64,000 nucleotides of DNA from Vibrio sp. UCD-FRSSP16_30 (GTDB lineage Bacteria; Pseudomonadota; Gammaproteobacteria; Enterobacterales; Vibrionaceae), in contig NZ_LZFW01000084.1 of assembly GCF_001676025.1 (NCBI RefSeq), positions 83,197 through 147,196 of the forward strand. The letters are read 5' to 3'. Below, one piece after another: positions 9,028-17,709 of the stretch (position 1 is its first letter; each line of letters starts with the position of its first letter). Both the position numbers and the translations under genes were made by a program. The notes beneath the pieces were generated by a model that was given only the letters and a program-made list of their open reading frames with translations, was not told the DNA's origin and made no database searches.

Positions 9028-9810
9028 CTAAATACGAAATAAACAAGCACTATTTTCCCATATCTGCTCAGCGAGTATAGAAGCACTTTCTGGGCGAAGT
9101 AAAATTAAGTGATTAAATATTAAAGGCAACAGATGAGGCGAGTTTGGTTGATGCTGCAATCCAGCAATTCTCATATCCGGCGCATCCGTTTCTAATACAA
9201 TACTATCTACTGGTATCTTTGCGATTGCATCGCGTGTTTTTTGTGCAGTCGGCCAAGTAATCACCCCTCCGACTCCAATTTTCAAACCCAAATCGATGAA
9301 TGCTTTCGCTTGCTGATAATTACCACTAAATGCATGCACAACCCCAAGATTATCCCTAGTTCGATTTTTTAATGAGTCATGAATATGATGATGCTGTTGC
9401 ACTGAATGAATAACTAAAGGCAGTTGTAATTGCTGGGCTAGTTCAATTTGAAAGTGAAAGACGGATAATTGGCTATTTAAAGGGACATTAATGCGTTTAT
9501 CTAAACCACACTCACCGATAGCTGAAATAATTTCACGATGCTGAAATGCCAGTGAACTGAGGTTATTTAATTCTAACTCGACAGAATGATTATCAATGAA
9601 AGGCTGTAAAAAACAGGGGTGTATTCCAAGGCCTACAGAATGAGAGTGTGAGTTTTCACTAGCCAGTTGTAAAACCGCCTGCCAATTTTGCGGTCCGATA
9701 CTGGGGATAAAAAATCGGGAAATATCGTATTTGGCAAATAGTTCTCTATTTTTCTGTGTATCCACAGTGAATTCAGGAAAATCTAAATGACAGTGAGTAT
9801 CAAACCACAC
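9028..9810 (-). CDS. yjjV: TatD-family metal-dependent hydrolase (YjjV-like)
   Basis: This 260-residue TatD-family protein is a predicted cytoplasmic metal-dependent deoxyribonuclease with a TIM-barrel fold. The N-terminal metal motif DTHCHLDF is at residues 4-11. A catalytic-site glutamate lies in IGECGLD, histidines follow in VIHSVQQ and VVHAFSG, and the final metal aspartate is in LETDAPD. E. coli has three TatD paralogues. The nearness of deo genes and the sequence around GECGLD favour the YjjV group, and I infer that sub-family. It is separated from nupC by a 206-bp regulatory gap. Confidence 0.85.
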   Translation of the reverse strand: MWFDTHCHLDFPEFTVDTQKNRELFAKYDISRFFIPSIGPQNWQAVLQLASENSHSHSVGLGIHPCFLQPFIDNHSVELELNNLSSLAFQHREIISAIGECGLDKRINVPLNSQLSVFHFQIELAQQLQLPLVIHSVQQHHHIHDSLKNRTRDNLGVVHAFSGNYQQAKAFIDLGLKIGVGGVITWPTAQKTRDAIAKIPVDSIVLETDAPDMRIAGLQHQPNSPHLLPLIFNHLILLRPESASILAEQIWENSACLFRI

Positions 9811-9898
9811 ACTCGATTCCTTGTCGTAGTTATCTATTTATTCAGATTATAAAACACCTGATTGAGTCTGTTTATTTTCTTGAACACGCAATAGAAAA

Positions 9899-9926
9899 AA
9901 AGCCCGTTGCATGTGCAACGGGCTTT
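9899..9926. terminator. Terminator after prfC
   Basis: A strong stem (AAAGCCCGTTGC with GCAACGGGCTTT, loop ATGT) is followed on the minus strand by a T-run. It sits a few bases past the prfC stop codon. Confidence 0.85.
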
Positions 9927-9931
9927 CATTA

Positions 9932-11521
9932 TTAGTGCTCGCGGGTTGCGCGGAACTGGATTTCTGGGAAGCGCTCTTTGGCTAGGTTTAAGTTGACCAT
10001 GGTTGGGGCAACATAAGAAAGGTTATCGCCACCATCTAAGGCTAGGTTACTTTGGCTCTTACGCTTAAACTCTTCTAGCTTCTTCACATCGTCACATTCA
10101 ATCCAACGAGCAGTAGCAACGTTTACGCTCTCGTAAATCGCTTCTACGTTGTACTCGGCTTTAAGACGCGCAACAACCACATCAAACTGAAGTACACCGA
10201 CAGCGCCAACGATAAGATCGTTGTTCTGTAGTGGACGAAATACCTGTACTGCCCCTTCTTCTGAAAGCTGAACAAGGCCTTTCAGCAATTGCTTTTGCTT
10301 GAGAGGATCGCGAAGGCGGATACGACGGAATAGCTCTGGCGCAAAGTTAGGGATACCAGCAAACTTGAGTGATTCACCTTGAGTAAAGGTATCACCAATT
10401 TGAATCGTGCCGTGGTTGTGCAAGCCAATGATATCACCCGCGTACGCTTTCTCAGCGCGAGTACGATCACCAGCCATAAAGGTAACCGCATCTGAAATAC
10501 TGACGTTTTTACCTGTACGCACATGGTTCATTTTCATGCCTTGTGAGTAAGTGCCCGATACGATACGCATAAAGGCAATACGGTCACGGTGCTTAGGATC
10601 CATATTCGCTTGGATCTTAAATACGAAACCAGAGAATTTCTCTTCTGTTGCAATCACTTTACGTTCATTAGCTTCACGAGTCTGAGGAGCCGGAGCCCAT
10701 TCAGTCAGACCTTCCAGCATATGATCAACACCAAAGTTACCCAGTGCGGTACCAAAGTATACAGGAGTCAGTTCACCCGCTAAAAATAGCTCTTGATCAA
10801 ATTCAGGACAAGCGCCGATAACAAGCTCAAGCTCTTCACGTACACTTTCTGCTAGATCTTCACCAACAGCTACATCTAGTTCAGGGTTATCAAGCCCTTT
10901 AATAATGCGAACTTCTTGAATTTCATGTCCATGACCAGATTCATATAAAATCGTCTCATCACGGTGAATATGATAAATACCTTTAAACTCTTTACCACAA
11001 CCGATAGGCCAAGTAATTGGCGCGCATGCCATGCTGAGTTCACTTTCAACTTCATCCAGAACTTCCATCGGATCGCGAACATCACGGTCCAATTTGTTCA
11101 TGAAGGTAACGATTGGCGTATCACGTAGACGCGTGACTTCCATAAGTTTACGCGTACGATCCTCGACACCTTTCGCCGCATCAATAACCATCAAACATGA
11201 ATCAACAGCCGTCAGAGTACGGTAAGTATCTTCAGAGAAGTCTTCGTGCCCTGGAGTATCAAGAAGGTTAACTAAGCAACCATTAAATGGAAACTGCATT
11301 ACAGAGGTGGTTACCGAGATACCACGTTCTTTTTCCATCTCCATCCAATCTGACTTGGCATGTTGATTAGAACCACGACCTTTTACCGTACCCGCTTTTT
11401 GGATAGCGTTTCCGAATAATAATACTTTTTCGGTGATGGTCGTCTTACCCGCATCCGGGTGAGAGATAATCGCAAACGTACGGCGTTTGCTCACTTCTTG
11501 CTGAAATGGACTATTTGTCAT
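9932..11521 (-). CDS. prfC: Peptide chain release factor 3
   Basis: RF3 is a translational GTPase that removes RF1/RF2 from the ribosome after peptide release. It is 529 residues, the same length as E. coli RF3. The G1 motif SHPDAGKTT is at about residues 20-28, then [11 protein letters not shown] (switch I), [14 protein letters not shown] (G3) and NKLDRD (G4). I chose the ATG at 11521, giving [21 protein letters not shown]. The frame remains open for 23 more codons upstream but without family similarity. It has its own terminator and appears monocistronic. Confidence 0.97.
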   Translation of the reverse strand: MTNSPFQQEVSKRRTFAIISHPDAGKTTITEKVLLFGNAIQKAGTVKGRGSNQHAKSDWMEMEKERGISVTTSVMQFPFNGCLVNLLDTPGHEDFSEDTYRTLTAVDSCLMVIDAAKGVEDRTRKLMEVTRLRDTPIVTFMNKLDRDVRDPMEVLDEVESELSMACAPITWPIGCGKEFKGIYHIHRDETILYESGHGHEIQEVRIIKGLDNPELDVAVGEDLAESVREELELVIGACPEFDQELFLAGELTPVYFGTALGNFGVDHMLEGLTEWAPAPQTREANERKVIATEEKFSGFVFKIQANMDPKHRDRIAFMRIVSGTYSQGMKMNHVRTGKNVSISDAVTFMAGDRTRAEKAYAGDIIGLHNHGTIQIGDTFTQGESLKFAGIPNFAPELFRRIRLRDPLKQKQLLKGLVQLSEEGAVQVFRPLQNNDLIVGAVGVLQFDVVVARLKAEYNVEAIYESVNVATARWIECDDVKKLEEFKRKSQSNLALDGGDNLSYVAPTMVNLNLAKERFPEIQFRATREH

Positions 11522-11604
11522 GATCGAATTCTTTTGGTTGGTGCACTGGCGAAAATTGGCGCTATTTTCGCTGATTCTACGCCATTTCACAATCTATCTA
11601 TACA

Positions 11605-11631
11605 ATAAAGGCCCAACCTTAGGTTGAGCCT
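11605..11631 (-). terminator. Terminator after hcr
   Basis: On the minus strand a 9-bp stem (GGCTCAACC with GGTTGGGCC, one wobble pair, loop TAA) is followed by TTTATT. It lies just past the hcr stop codon. Confidence 0.75.
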
Positions 11632-11651
11632 CTACAATAAAAGTCTAATTA

Positions 11652-12635
11652 TCAGCCAATTTCAACAAACATGTCGTCTTTTACTTGGCTTGCACAAGCA
11701 AGGAAGTAACCTTGCTCTATGTCATCGGCGCTAAGAGGACCAGTGGTTGAGCTCACCAGTTTGTCTTTATCACCCTTACAGCGGCAACTGCCACAAACTC
11801 CAGCGCGACAAGCCGCAAAAATTGGCAGACCTTCTTTTTCCAATACTTCCAATACCGTTTCATCTGCGCAGATGCTGACTTCATTGCCATTAACCGTTAA
11901 GGTGTGATTTTTATCTCCACTGCCTACAACCGATTTTTCAATGGCAGCATTAAACTGCTCATGAAAAACATGCGCAGGATTAACGCCAAGAGAGTCAAAC
12001 CAAGTTTTAGCCGACTCCATATAAGCATCAGGACCACACATTAATATGGTTCGTGAAGTAATATCCGTCACCTGTGACTGCAATAACTCTTGGCAAAGAC
12101 GTGCACTGTATAAGTTCTGATCATCTTCTCGGCTTACCGACCAAATCAATTTTAGATTTGGGTGCTTAGCCGCTAGAGCTTCAAGTTCTGCTACATAAAT
12201 GCGATCCATAGGCGTACTCGCACTATGAATAAAGACAATATCAGCTAATGCGTCAGAAGCTAAACGAGCAAGTAGCATTGAATATACAGGCGTAATTCCA
12301 CATCCGGCACTAAGCATCAATAGTGGCTGCTTACTCACGACATTAAAATTAAATTCACCCGCAGCAACGCCACAATGAAGAGAATCTCCAACGGTAAACT
12401 GCTCAGCAAGATAGTTAGACACAAGACCACCAGCCACGCATTTAATGGTCAGGCTGCACTGCTTGTCACCGGGTAAAGAGGCCAATGAATAACAGCGTTG
12501 ATGAGTTTCACCATCAATATCAATTTCTAAAGGTAAAAATTGTCCGGGAATAAAATCAATTTCACTATTAGCTTCAAACCAATAAGTGGTTACATCAGAG
12601 GTATCTTTTCGAATATCAGTACAAGTCAGTTGCAT
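11652..12635 (-). CDS. hcr: NADH oxidoreductase Hcr, electron donor to Hcp
   Basis: Hcr passes electrons from NADH to the hybrid cluster protein. The 327 residues hold three parts. An FAD domain carries the RCYSLASLPGD flavin motif near residue 68. An NAD domain carries LSAGCGITPVYSML. A C-terminal plant-type [2Fe-2S] ferredoxin domain has the cysteine pattern CRAGVCGSCRC...ACAS. It follows hcp by 85 bp on the same strand, the classic hcp-hcr pair. A hairpin in that gap may lower its expression relative to hcp. Confidence 0.95.
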   Translation of the reverse strand: MQLTCTDIRKDTSDVTTYWFEANSEIDFIPGQFLPLEIDIDGETHQRCYSLASLPGDKQCSLTIKCVAGGLVSNYLAEQFTVGDSLHCGVAAGEFNFNVVSKQPLLMLSAGCGITPVYSMLLARLASDALADIVFIHSASTPMDRIYVAELEALAAKHPNLKLIWSVSREDDQNLYSARLCQELLQSQVTDITSRTILMCGPDAYMESAKTWFDSLGVNPAHVFHEQFNAAIEKSVVGSGDKNHTLTVNGNEVSICADETVLEVLEKEGLPIFAACRAGVCGSCRCKGDKDKLVSSTTGPLSADDIEQGYFLACASQVKDDMFVEIG

Positions 12636-12663
12636 CTTTAAAACTCATTATTTGCAGTCAAAG

Positions 12664-12684
12664 AAGAGGAGCAAAGCTCCTCTT
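12664..12684 (-). terminator. Hairpin between hcp and hcr, partial terminator or processing site
   Basis: A perfect 9-bp stem (AAGAGGAGC with GCTCCTCTT) closes an AAA loop, followed on the minus strand by CTTTG rather than a clean U-run. It probably attenuates transcription or protects the hcp mRNA end while allowing read-through to hcr. Confidence 0.5.
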
Positions 12685-12720
12685 TAGGTGATTCTGGTCA
12701 GGGTTAATCTAAATGATTGA

Positions 12721-14382
12721 TTAACCTAAAATATCAGCAAGATCTTGCTCAACCGTAGTGATCAAACGTAAACCCGTTTGCTCGTTTAGGTGTTTTAGCA
12801 AGTTGTCTGTCAAAAATGCAGGGGCTGTAGGACCTACACGGATATCTTTAATGCCTAACGCTAATAGCGTAAGCAGTACAGCAATCGCTTTTTGTTCAAA
12901 CCAAGATAAGATCAATGATAGAGGCAGTTCATTCACGCCACATTCAAAGCTATCAGCTAAAGCAAGAGCCAACTGAATTGCAGAATATGCATCGTTACAT
13001 TGACCGACATCGAGTAGACGAGGGATGCCATTTACATCACCAAACTCAAGATCATTAAACTTAAATTTACCGCAAGCTAGAGTAAGGATAACCGTATCTT
13101 GTGGTGCCGCTTTAGTGAACTCAGTAAAGTAGTTACGTTCTTTTTTGTCACCGTCACAACCACCAACTAAGAAGAAGTGGCGAATGTTGCCTGCTTTTAC
13201 TTGTTCGATAACAGCAGGAGCGGCTTCCATTAGTGCATTGCGAGCAAAGCCGGTTGTTGTGTAAAGAGGGATCTCATCAAACTTAAAGCCTTCACACTCT
13301 AATGCTTTTTCGATTACTGCAGAGAAGTCATGACCAGTATGGTGTACAACACCAGGCCAACCCACGATGTTACGTGTGAACATACGGTCGGCATATGAAC
13401 CAACTTCTGGATTGATAAGACAGTTAGATGTCATCACAATCGCACCAGGGAAGTTAGCAAACTCTTTTTGCTGGTTTTGCCATGCACTACCGTAGTTACC
13501 GACTAGATGAGGGTGTTTACCACCTAGTTCAGGGTAAGCATGTGCTGGAAGCATTTCACCGTGAGTATAAACATTAATGCCTTTACCCGCAGTTTGCTCA
13601 AGGATGTATTTAAGATCAATCAGGTCATGGCCTGAAACTAAAATAGCCTTACCTACGATAGGCTTCATGTTTACTTTAGTCGGTACAGGATGACCGAAAG
13701 CTTCTGTTTCACCTAAATCTAGCATCTGCATTACTGTGTAGTTTAAGTGACCACACGCCATTGCAAGATCCAGAAGCTCATTCATTTCAGTCGGGTTTTC
13801 GCCCAAACGAGCCATAATGCGGTGGAATTCAGCCGATACTTCTTCTTTTTGCTGACCAAGAATGCGGGCATGTTCCATATACGCAGCAACACCTTTTAGA
13901 CCATAAAGGGCTAATAGACGTAAGCCTAAGATATCTTCGCCAACTTCAGTCACATCATGATTTAAAGCCGCATCTGGCGCTTTGCTCAATAACGTTACTT
14001 TTTCTGCTTCAATAGTAAATTGAGCCGCACCTTCTAATGCTTCAGGTTGTACATTTTGTACTAGGCAGGCTGCTTCATACGCCGCTTTTAATTTTGCTTT
14101 GTAAGCAAGCGCTTGTTCTGTGTATTCAATTAAACGAGCATCGTCAAAGTTTACATTGGTCAATGTTGCAAAGAATGCTTGAGGTACGTAAGCATCGGCT
14201 TCCACATCAACTACACCTAAGCTACGTGCAGCATTTGCGTACGCACTGACACCTTGAAGAATATAAATCAATACGTCTTGCAGATCAGAGATCTCTGATG
14301 TTTTACCACACATGCCCATTGCATACTGACAACCATTGGCAACTGGCGTTTGCATTGTTTGCTCGCACTGAATACAGAACAT
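12721..14382 (-). CDS. hcp: Hybrid cluster protein (hydroxylamine/NO reductase)
   Basis: Hcp carries a hybrid Fe-S-O cluster. It reduces hydroxylamine in vitro and acts as an NO reductase under anaerobic nitrosative stress. At 553 residues it matches the enterobacterial class, with the N-terminal cysteine pattern C3-x2-C6...C18...C25 (MFCIQCEQT...GCQYAMGMC). Conserved cluster-ligand cysteines follow in [21 protein letters not shown] and GQCNDA. It is first in hcp-hcr. The upstream region holds an FNR-like and an NsrR-like site, consistent with induction by NO without oxygen. Confidence 0.97.
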   Translation of the reverse strand: MFCIQCEQTMQTPVANGCQYAMGMCGKTSEISDLQDVLIYILQGVSAYANAARSLGVVDVEADAYVPQAFFATLTNVNFDDARLIEYTEQALAYKAKLKAAYEAACLVQNVQPEALEGAAQFTIEAEKVTLLSKAPDAALNHDVTEVGEDILGLRLLALYGLKGVAAYMEHARILGQQKEEVSAEFHRIMARLGENPTEMNELLDLAMACGHLNYTVMQMLDLGETEAFGHPVPTKVNMKPIVGKAILVSGHDLIDLKYILEQTAGKGINVYTHGEMLPAHAYPELGGKHPHLVGNYGSAWQNQQKEFANFPGAIVMTSNCLINPEVGSYADRMFTRNIVGWPGVVHHTGHDFSAVIEKALECEGFKFDEIPLYTTTGFARNALMEAAPAVIEQVKAGNIRHFFLVGGCDGDKKERNYFTEFTKAAPQDTVILTLACGKFKFNDLEFGDVNGIPRLLDVGQCNDAYSAIQLALALADSFECGVNELPLSLILSWFEQKAIAVLLTLLALGIKDIRVGPTAPAFLTDNLLKHLNEQTGLRLITTVEQDLADILG

Positions 14383-14453
14383 TTAACCTTCCTTAAAGTA
14401 CTATTTTATATGTATGTTATAGAAGGAAAATGGTAGTCGTTTACCTCACTCAA

Positions 14454-14476
14454 AAGAAGCATTTAAATTACAACTT
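14454..14476 (-). promoter_or_regulatory. Predicted NsrR operator upstream of hcp
   Basis: On the plus strand AAGAAGCATTT, one spacer base, then AATTACAACTT matches the 11-1-11 NsrR consensus (AAGATGCATTT and its complement) at about 10/11 and 9/11 positions. It lies about 72 bp before the hcp start and overlaps the probable -10 region, as expected for the NO-sensing repressor. hcp is a standard member of predicted NsrR regulons. Confidence 0.65.
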
Positions 14477-14485
14477 AATAGTCAG

Positions 14486-14499
14486 ATGATCTGGATCAA
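14486..14499 (-). promoter_or_regulatory. Predicted FNR site upstream of hcp
   Basis: Read on the minus strand, TTGAT-CCAG-ATCAT matches the FNR box TTGAT-N4-ATCAA with one mismatch. It is next to the NsrR-like operator, at a spacing that would place a class II FNR promoter start near base 14451. This is consistent with the known anaerobic induction of hcp. Confidence 0.65.
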
Positions 14500-14579
14500 A
14501 TAAATGTGCGGTTAGATGATAAGTGATTTCATTTAGAGGGGGTAAAGAGACTTAACATGAAGAAAAACAATAAAGTAGC

Positions 14580-14596
14580 CGCTGAAAAAATCAGCG
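14580..14596 (-). terminator. Possible weak terminator after rimI
   Basis: A short CGCTGA/TCAGCG stem has an A5 loop and a T-rich but interrupted tail on the minus strand. It is the only hairpin between rimI and the hcp promoter. Confidence 0.4.
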
Positions 14597-14615
14597 ACTG
14601 AATGAGATTAATGAC

Positions 14616-15059
14616 TTATAGACAGAGGTAACTCATAATAATCGCATCTTCGCGACCGGTTGCTGTAGGGTAATAATTAGTCCGTCTATCGACTTCATTA
14701 AAGCCAGCGTTAAGATACAGTGCTTGCGCTTTCTGGTTAGAATCACGAACTTCAAGCCAAATACTTTCGATGTTTTTACTCTCACACAAGGTAATAAACT
14801 GCTCGATGAGTTTTGTACCTAACCCCTGCCCTTGTAATTCAGGGTTAATTGCAAGATTAAGTAAAGTCACCTCGCCAACAATATTCTGCGCATAGAAATA
14901 CCCAACTACCTGATCATCTTGCTCAAATGCAAAGTGCATCGCGCCTCGGCTAGAAAGATCGTCAATCATAGAGCGCTTCCATGGATGAGAATGTGCTTGT
15001 GATTCAATGTTCCAGACTTTTTCTAGATGGGATGAGGCTAATGGGACAAGATTAAGCAT
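14616..15059 (-). CDS. rimI: Ribosomal protein S18-alanine N-acetyltransferase
   Basis: RimI is a GNAT-fold enzyme that acetylates the N-terminal alanine of ribosomal protein S18. It is 147 residues from ATG 15059. The acetyl-CoA loop lies in LAINPELQGQGLGTKLIEQF, followed by the LEVRDSNQKAQALYLNAGF region typical of RimI. The start overlaps the holD stop codon by 8 bp, and holD-rimI is a conserved pair in gammaproteobacteria. The frame is open 51 bp further upstream, but that extension lies entirely inside holD and is unlikely to be used. Confidence 0.93.
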   Translation of the reverse strand: MLNLVPLASSHLEKVWNIESQAHSHPWKRSMIDDLSSRGAMHFAFEQDDQVVGYFYAQNIVGEVTLLNLAINPELQGQGLGTKLIEQFITLCESKNIESIWLEVRDSNQKAQALYLNAGFNEVDRRTNYYPTATGREDAIIMSYLCL

Positions 15060-15453
15060 TAGATTGTATTTGATTCCATAATTGGCGACGGTTTTGATTA
15101 TGACCATCAATTTCAGATAATAACGGAGAGTGGATAACTTTCACATTATCTAGCGATGTCGGTTCACAATCACTAAACCACACCCACTGCAGGTTATGCT
15201 CAGTCAATTGCTGTAGCTGATTTGGGTAAAGATGGCGGCAGTCACTCAATTGCAACTTCATCGCTTTCAGTACTTTTTGCAAAAATTCAGCGTCGGTTCC
15301 ACTAGGAACTTCAGCAGAAACAAACAACAGCTTAATCTCACTATCTAATGAGATATCCGGTTGTTTATACCCTTCTAATCGATTGGGGTGCAGTAATTGC
15401 CATTGCTCAATGCCCATTTCAGTAAGCATTGTTGAAGATGTGTTAGCGCTCAC
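15052..15453 (-). CDS. holD: DNA polymerase III psi subunit
   Basis: Psi bridges chi and the clamp-loader complex of the replicative polymerase. The protein is small and fast-evolving. The MGIEQWQLLHP segment (compare LGITQWSLRRP in E. coli) and the C-terminal RRQLWNQI are diagnostic, as is its place before rimI. I chose the GTG at 15453 (133 residues). A GAGGT Shine-Dalgarno lies 4 bases upstream and overlaps the yhbS stop codon, which suggests translational coupling. A GTG at 15483 lacks a Shine-Dalgarno and overlaps yhbS. An ATG at 15429 is a shorter alternative. Confidence 0.85.
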   Translation of the reverse strand: MSANTSSTMLTEMGIEQWQLLHPNRLEGYKQPDISLDSEIKLLFVSAEVPSGTDAEFLQKVLKAMKLQLSDCRHLYPNQLQQLTEHNLQWVWFSDCEPTSLDNVKVIHSPLLSEIDGHNQNRRQLWNQIQSNA

Positions 15454-15460
15454 TTTTACC

Positions 15461-15964
15461 TCAGAATTGGTCAAATTCTTCACAATATTCGATTAGTCCG
15501 GATAAACCATCTAAGCTTTTACCGGTTAAATCGAGAACTTGAAAAACACCCTCGGGTAAATCCCACTGACAGCGGAAACGATGTTGTCCTGCACAAGAAA
15601 AACCAAAACGAGAATAATACTCAGGATCGCCAAGTACCACACAAGCAGAGTAGCCAAATTCTAATAGTGAATTTAACCCCTCTTTAATCATCTGCTCAGC
15701 AATGCCTTGATTACGATAGTCTTCATGTACCGCAACAGGTGCAAGCCCCTGCCAACCATAATCACTACCTGATACTGTGACAGGAGAAAACTGAGCGCAG
15801 CCAATCACTTTGCCTTCGTCATCACTGGCCACGATACTTAAAGTAATATTGCCATTTTCTCTTAAGTTATTAACCAGTTTGGCTTCAGCATCTGTGGGAA
15901 AGGCATGCTCTAAAAGAGCTAAGATCCCAAGGTTATCTGCTGGCGCTTCTGTTCTAATAAGCAT
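15461..15964 (-). CDS. yhbS: GNAT-family N-acetyltransferase (YhbS-like)
   Basis: This is a 167-residue cytoplasmic acetyltransferase. The acetyl-CoA-binding core lies in APVAVHEDYRNQGIAEQMIKE at about residues 86-106, followed by VVLGDPEYYSRFGF, the characteristic YhbS segment. The physiological substrate is not established. It lies between ubiT (11-bp overlap) and holD (7-bp gap) in a tightly packed operon. Its pairing with the SCP2 gene matches E. coli yhbT-yhbS, which supports the assignment. Confidence 0.88.
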   Translation of the reverse strand: MLIRTEAPADNLGILALLEHAFPTDAEAKLVNNLRENGNITLSIVASDDEGKVIGCAQFSPVTVSGSDYGWQGLAPVAVHEDYRNQGIAEQMIKEGLNSLLEFGYSACVVLGDPEYYSRFGFSCAGQHRFRCQWDLPEGVFQVLDLTGKSLDGLSGLIEYCEEFDQF

Positions 15965-16505
15965 TTTCAGTCTCTCTTACCGAAGATGAATATGAGTCTG
16001 AAGAGGTTTGAACGCCTTTTGATACAAATGTCGAAAGTTGATCTAAACCCATTTTTACCGTTTTGGGTAACGCATCAAGATCAACGCTATCCATCAGGTT
16101 CTTAACTTCTAACCCTAGTTCAGTATCGCCTTCAATGCTTAAGCGGCGCTGAAAAAACAAGGTATCAGGATCTTCTTTTCGTCCGGCAATGAGAACCAGA
16201 TCATTTAGCGAACCACTAAAGCTAACATGGTGCTCCACTTGCTCTGTGCTCACAAGTAATTTGCCATTGTCACAACTGATAAACCAACTCAAATCCATAT
16301 CATTAACGGAAACTTTGAGCCACTTGCCTTCTAAAAACTCAAAATCACCATCTTCTAGCGCTTCTTTAAAAACCAACTTTAACCCTTCTAATAAGGTCAT
16401 ATTTTGTATTGCCGTTGGCATTAATTTGACCGGCATACGAAAGATATTCGCAGCATTAGCCACCAGTTTTTGTCTTACTTTCTCAAGCACGTTAATGTCT
16501 CTCAT
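15954..16505 (-). CDS. ubiT: UbiT (YhbT), SCP2-domain factor for anaerobic ubiquinone synthesis
   Basis: UbiT is an SCP2-type lipid-binding protein needed, with UbiU and UbiV, for oxygen-independent ubiquinone biosynthesis. Its role is probably to hold hydrophobic intermediates. The protein is about 183 residues. The conserved DGDFEFLEGKWLKV, DPDTLFFQRRLSIEGDTELGL and VKNLMD segments match the E. coli protein. Starts at ATG 16505 and ATG 16523 (six residues longer) are both possible, and neither has a strong Shine-Dalgarno. It is divergent from ubiUV across about 160-180 bp, which also holds a 16-bp inverted repeat. It is the first gene of ubiT-yhbS-holD-rimI. Confidence 0.9.
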   Translation of the reverse strand: MRDINVLEKVRQKLVANAANIFRMPVKLMPTAIQNMTLLEGLKLVFKEALEDGDFEFLEGKWLKVSVNDMDLSWFISCDNGKLLVSTEQVEHHVSFSGSLNDLVLIAGRKEDPDTLFFQRRLSIEGDTELGLEVKNLMDSVDLDALPKTVKMGLDQLSTFVSKGVQTSSDSYSSSVRETENAY

Positions 16506-16551
16506 CCATATAATGCCGCTCATGATACTGAATAAATGGAATAAATGAACT

Positions 16552-16567
16552 GAGTTTAGTCAAACTC
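16552..16567. promoter_or_regulatory. Inverted repeat between ubiT and ubiU
   Basis: GAGTTT-AGTC-AAACTC is a perfect 6-4-6 inverted repeat in the divergent promoter region. It is not a recognisable FNR box. It could be an operator for an unidentified regulator or a chance palindrome. Confidence 0.3.
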
Positions 16568-16683
16568 TGTCATAAGCCGTTCAAAAAACACTCACTTAAT
16601 CGGCAAAACTGCCCTATATCAATTCTCGATTTTAACAGCACCGCTACACTGCATTACTATTTGCTCAGTTAATTATCAGAATT

Positions 16684-17697
16684 ATGGAACTACTCTGCCC
16701 TGCCGGTAACCTACCCGCACTGAAAACTGCTATTGATTGTGGTGCTGATGCGGTTTATATCGGTTTTAAAGACGACACTAATGCTCGTCACTTTGCCGGT
16801 TTAAATTTCAACGGGAAAAAATTTGAAAAAGCGGTGCAATATGTGCACAACGCTAACAAAAAAATTCACGTTGCGTTAAATACCTTTGCCCAACCTTCTG
16901 GGTTTGAAAGATGGACTAATGCCGTTGATATGGCTGCACAAAATGGCATCGATGCCTTAATTGTGGCGGATATAGCAGTATTGGAATATGCGGCAAAACA
17001 TTATCCAGAGTTAGAACTGCACCTTTCGGTGCAAGCTTCAGCGACTAACGTTGCGGCTGTGGACTACTACCATAGCAACTTTAATATCAAACGCGTGGTT
17101 CTTCCGCGTGTACTCTCGATTCATCAAGTTAAACAACTTTCTCGCAATCTCACCTCTGACGTAGAACTTGAAGTATTCGCTTTTGGTAGCTTGTGTATTA
17201 TGGCTGAAGGTCGTTGTTACCTTTCTTCATATTTAACGGGAGAATCGCCTAATACCGTTGGTGCTTGTTCACCGGCTAAATACGTTCGCTGGCAAGAAAC
17301 AGATTCAGGCCTTGAATCACGATTAAATGAAATCTTAATCGATCGTTATGCTGCGGGGGAAAATGCCGGTTATCCAACACTGTGTAAAGGTCGTTTTAAC
17401 GCCGAAGTCGAGGGGGAAAATAAGCTGTATCATGCTTTAGAAGAACCCACGAGCTTAAACACTTTATCACTGCTGCCCGAGCTGTTTGCCGCTAACGTAG
17501 CATCAGTCAAAATTGAAGGTCGTCAACGCAGTCCTGCTTACGTAGAGCAAGTGACACGTACTTGGCGAGCAGCAATTGATGCATACCAAAGCAATCCTGA
17601 GAACTATCAAGTTCAACCGCAATGGGATAAGGCGCTAGCAAATGTATCTGAGGGGACTCAAACCACCCTTGGCGCTTATCATCGTAAATGGCAGTAG
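16684..17697 (+). CDS. ubiU: UbiU, Fe-S subunit of the anaerobic ubiquinone hydroxylase
   Basis: UbiU is a U32 peptidase-family [4Fe-4S] protein that forms a heterodimer with UbiV. It is required for O2-independent hydroxylation in ubiquinone biosynthesis, with prephenate reported as oxygen donor. The length is 337 residues. The four cluster cysteines are visible at C171, C178, C195 and C234. The N-terminus MELLCPAGNLPALKTAIDCGADAVY is a U32 barrel start. Together with ubiV (12-bp gap) and divergent ubiT this is the complete ubiTUV set. Confidence 0.95.
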   Translation: MELLCPAGNLPALKTAIDCGADAVYIGFKDDTNARHFAGLNFNGKKFEKAVQYVHNANKKIHVALNTFAQPSGFERWTNAVDMAAQNGIDALIVADIAVLEYAAKHYPELELHLSVQASATNVAAVDYYHSNFNIKRVVLPRVLSIHQVKQLSRNLTSDVELEVFAFGSLCIMAEGRCYLSSYLTGESPNTVGACSPAKYVRWQETDSGLESRLNEILIDRYAAGENAGYPTLCKGRFNAEVEGENKLYHALEEPTSLNTLSLLPELFAANVASVKIEGRQRSPAYVEQVTRTWRAAIDAYQSNPENYQVQPQWDKALANVSEGTQTTLGAYHRKWQ

Positions 17698-17709
17698 CAG
17701 GAAATTAAT

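Noticed and set aside
16600..16683. FNR box before ubiU (ATCAATTCTCGATTT)
   Set aside because: The half-sites are in the wrong order and spacing for TTGAT-N4-ATCAA.
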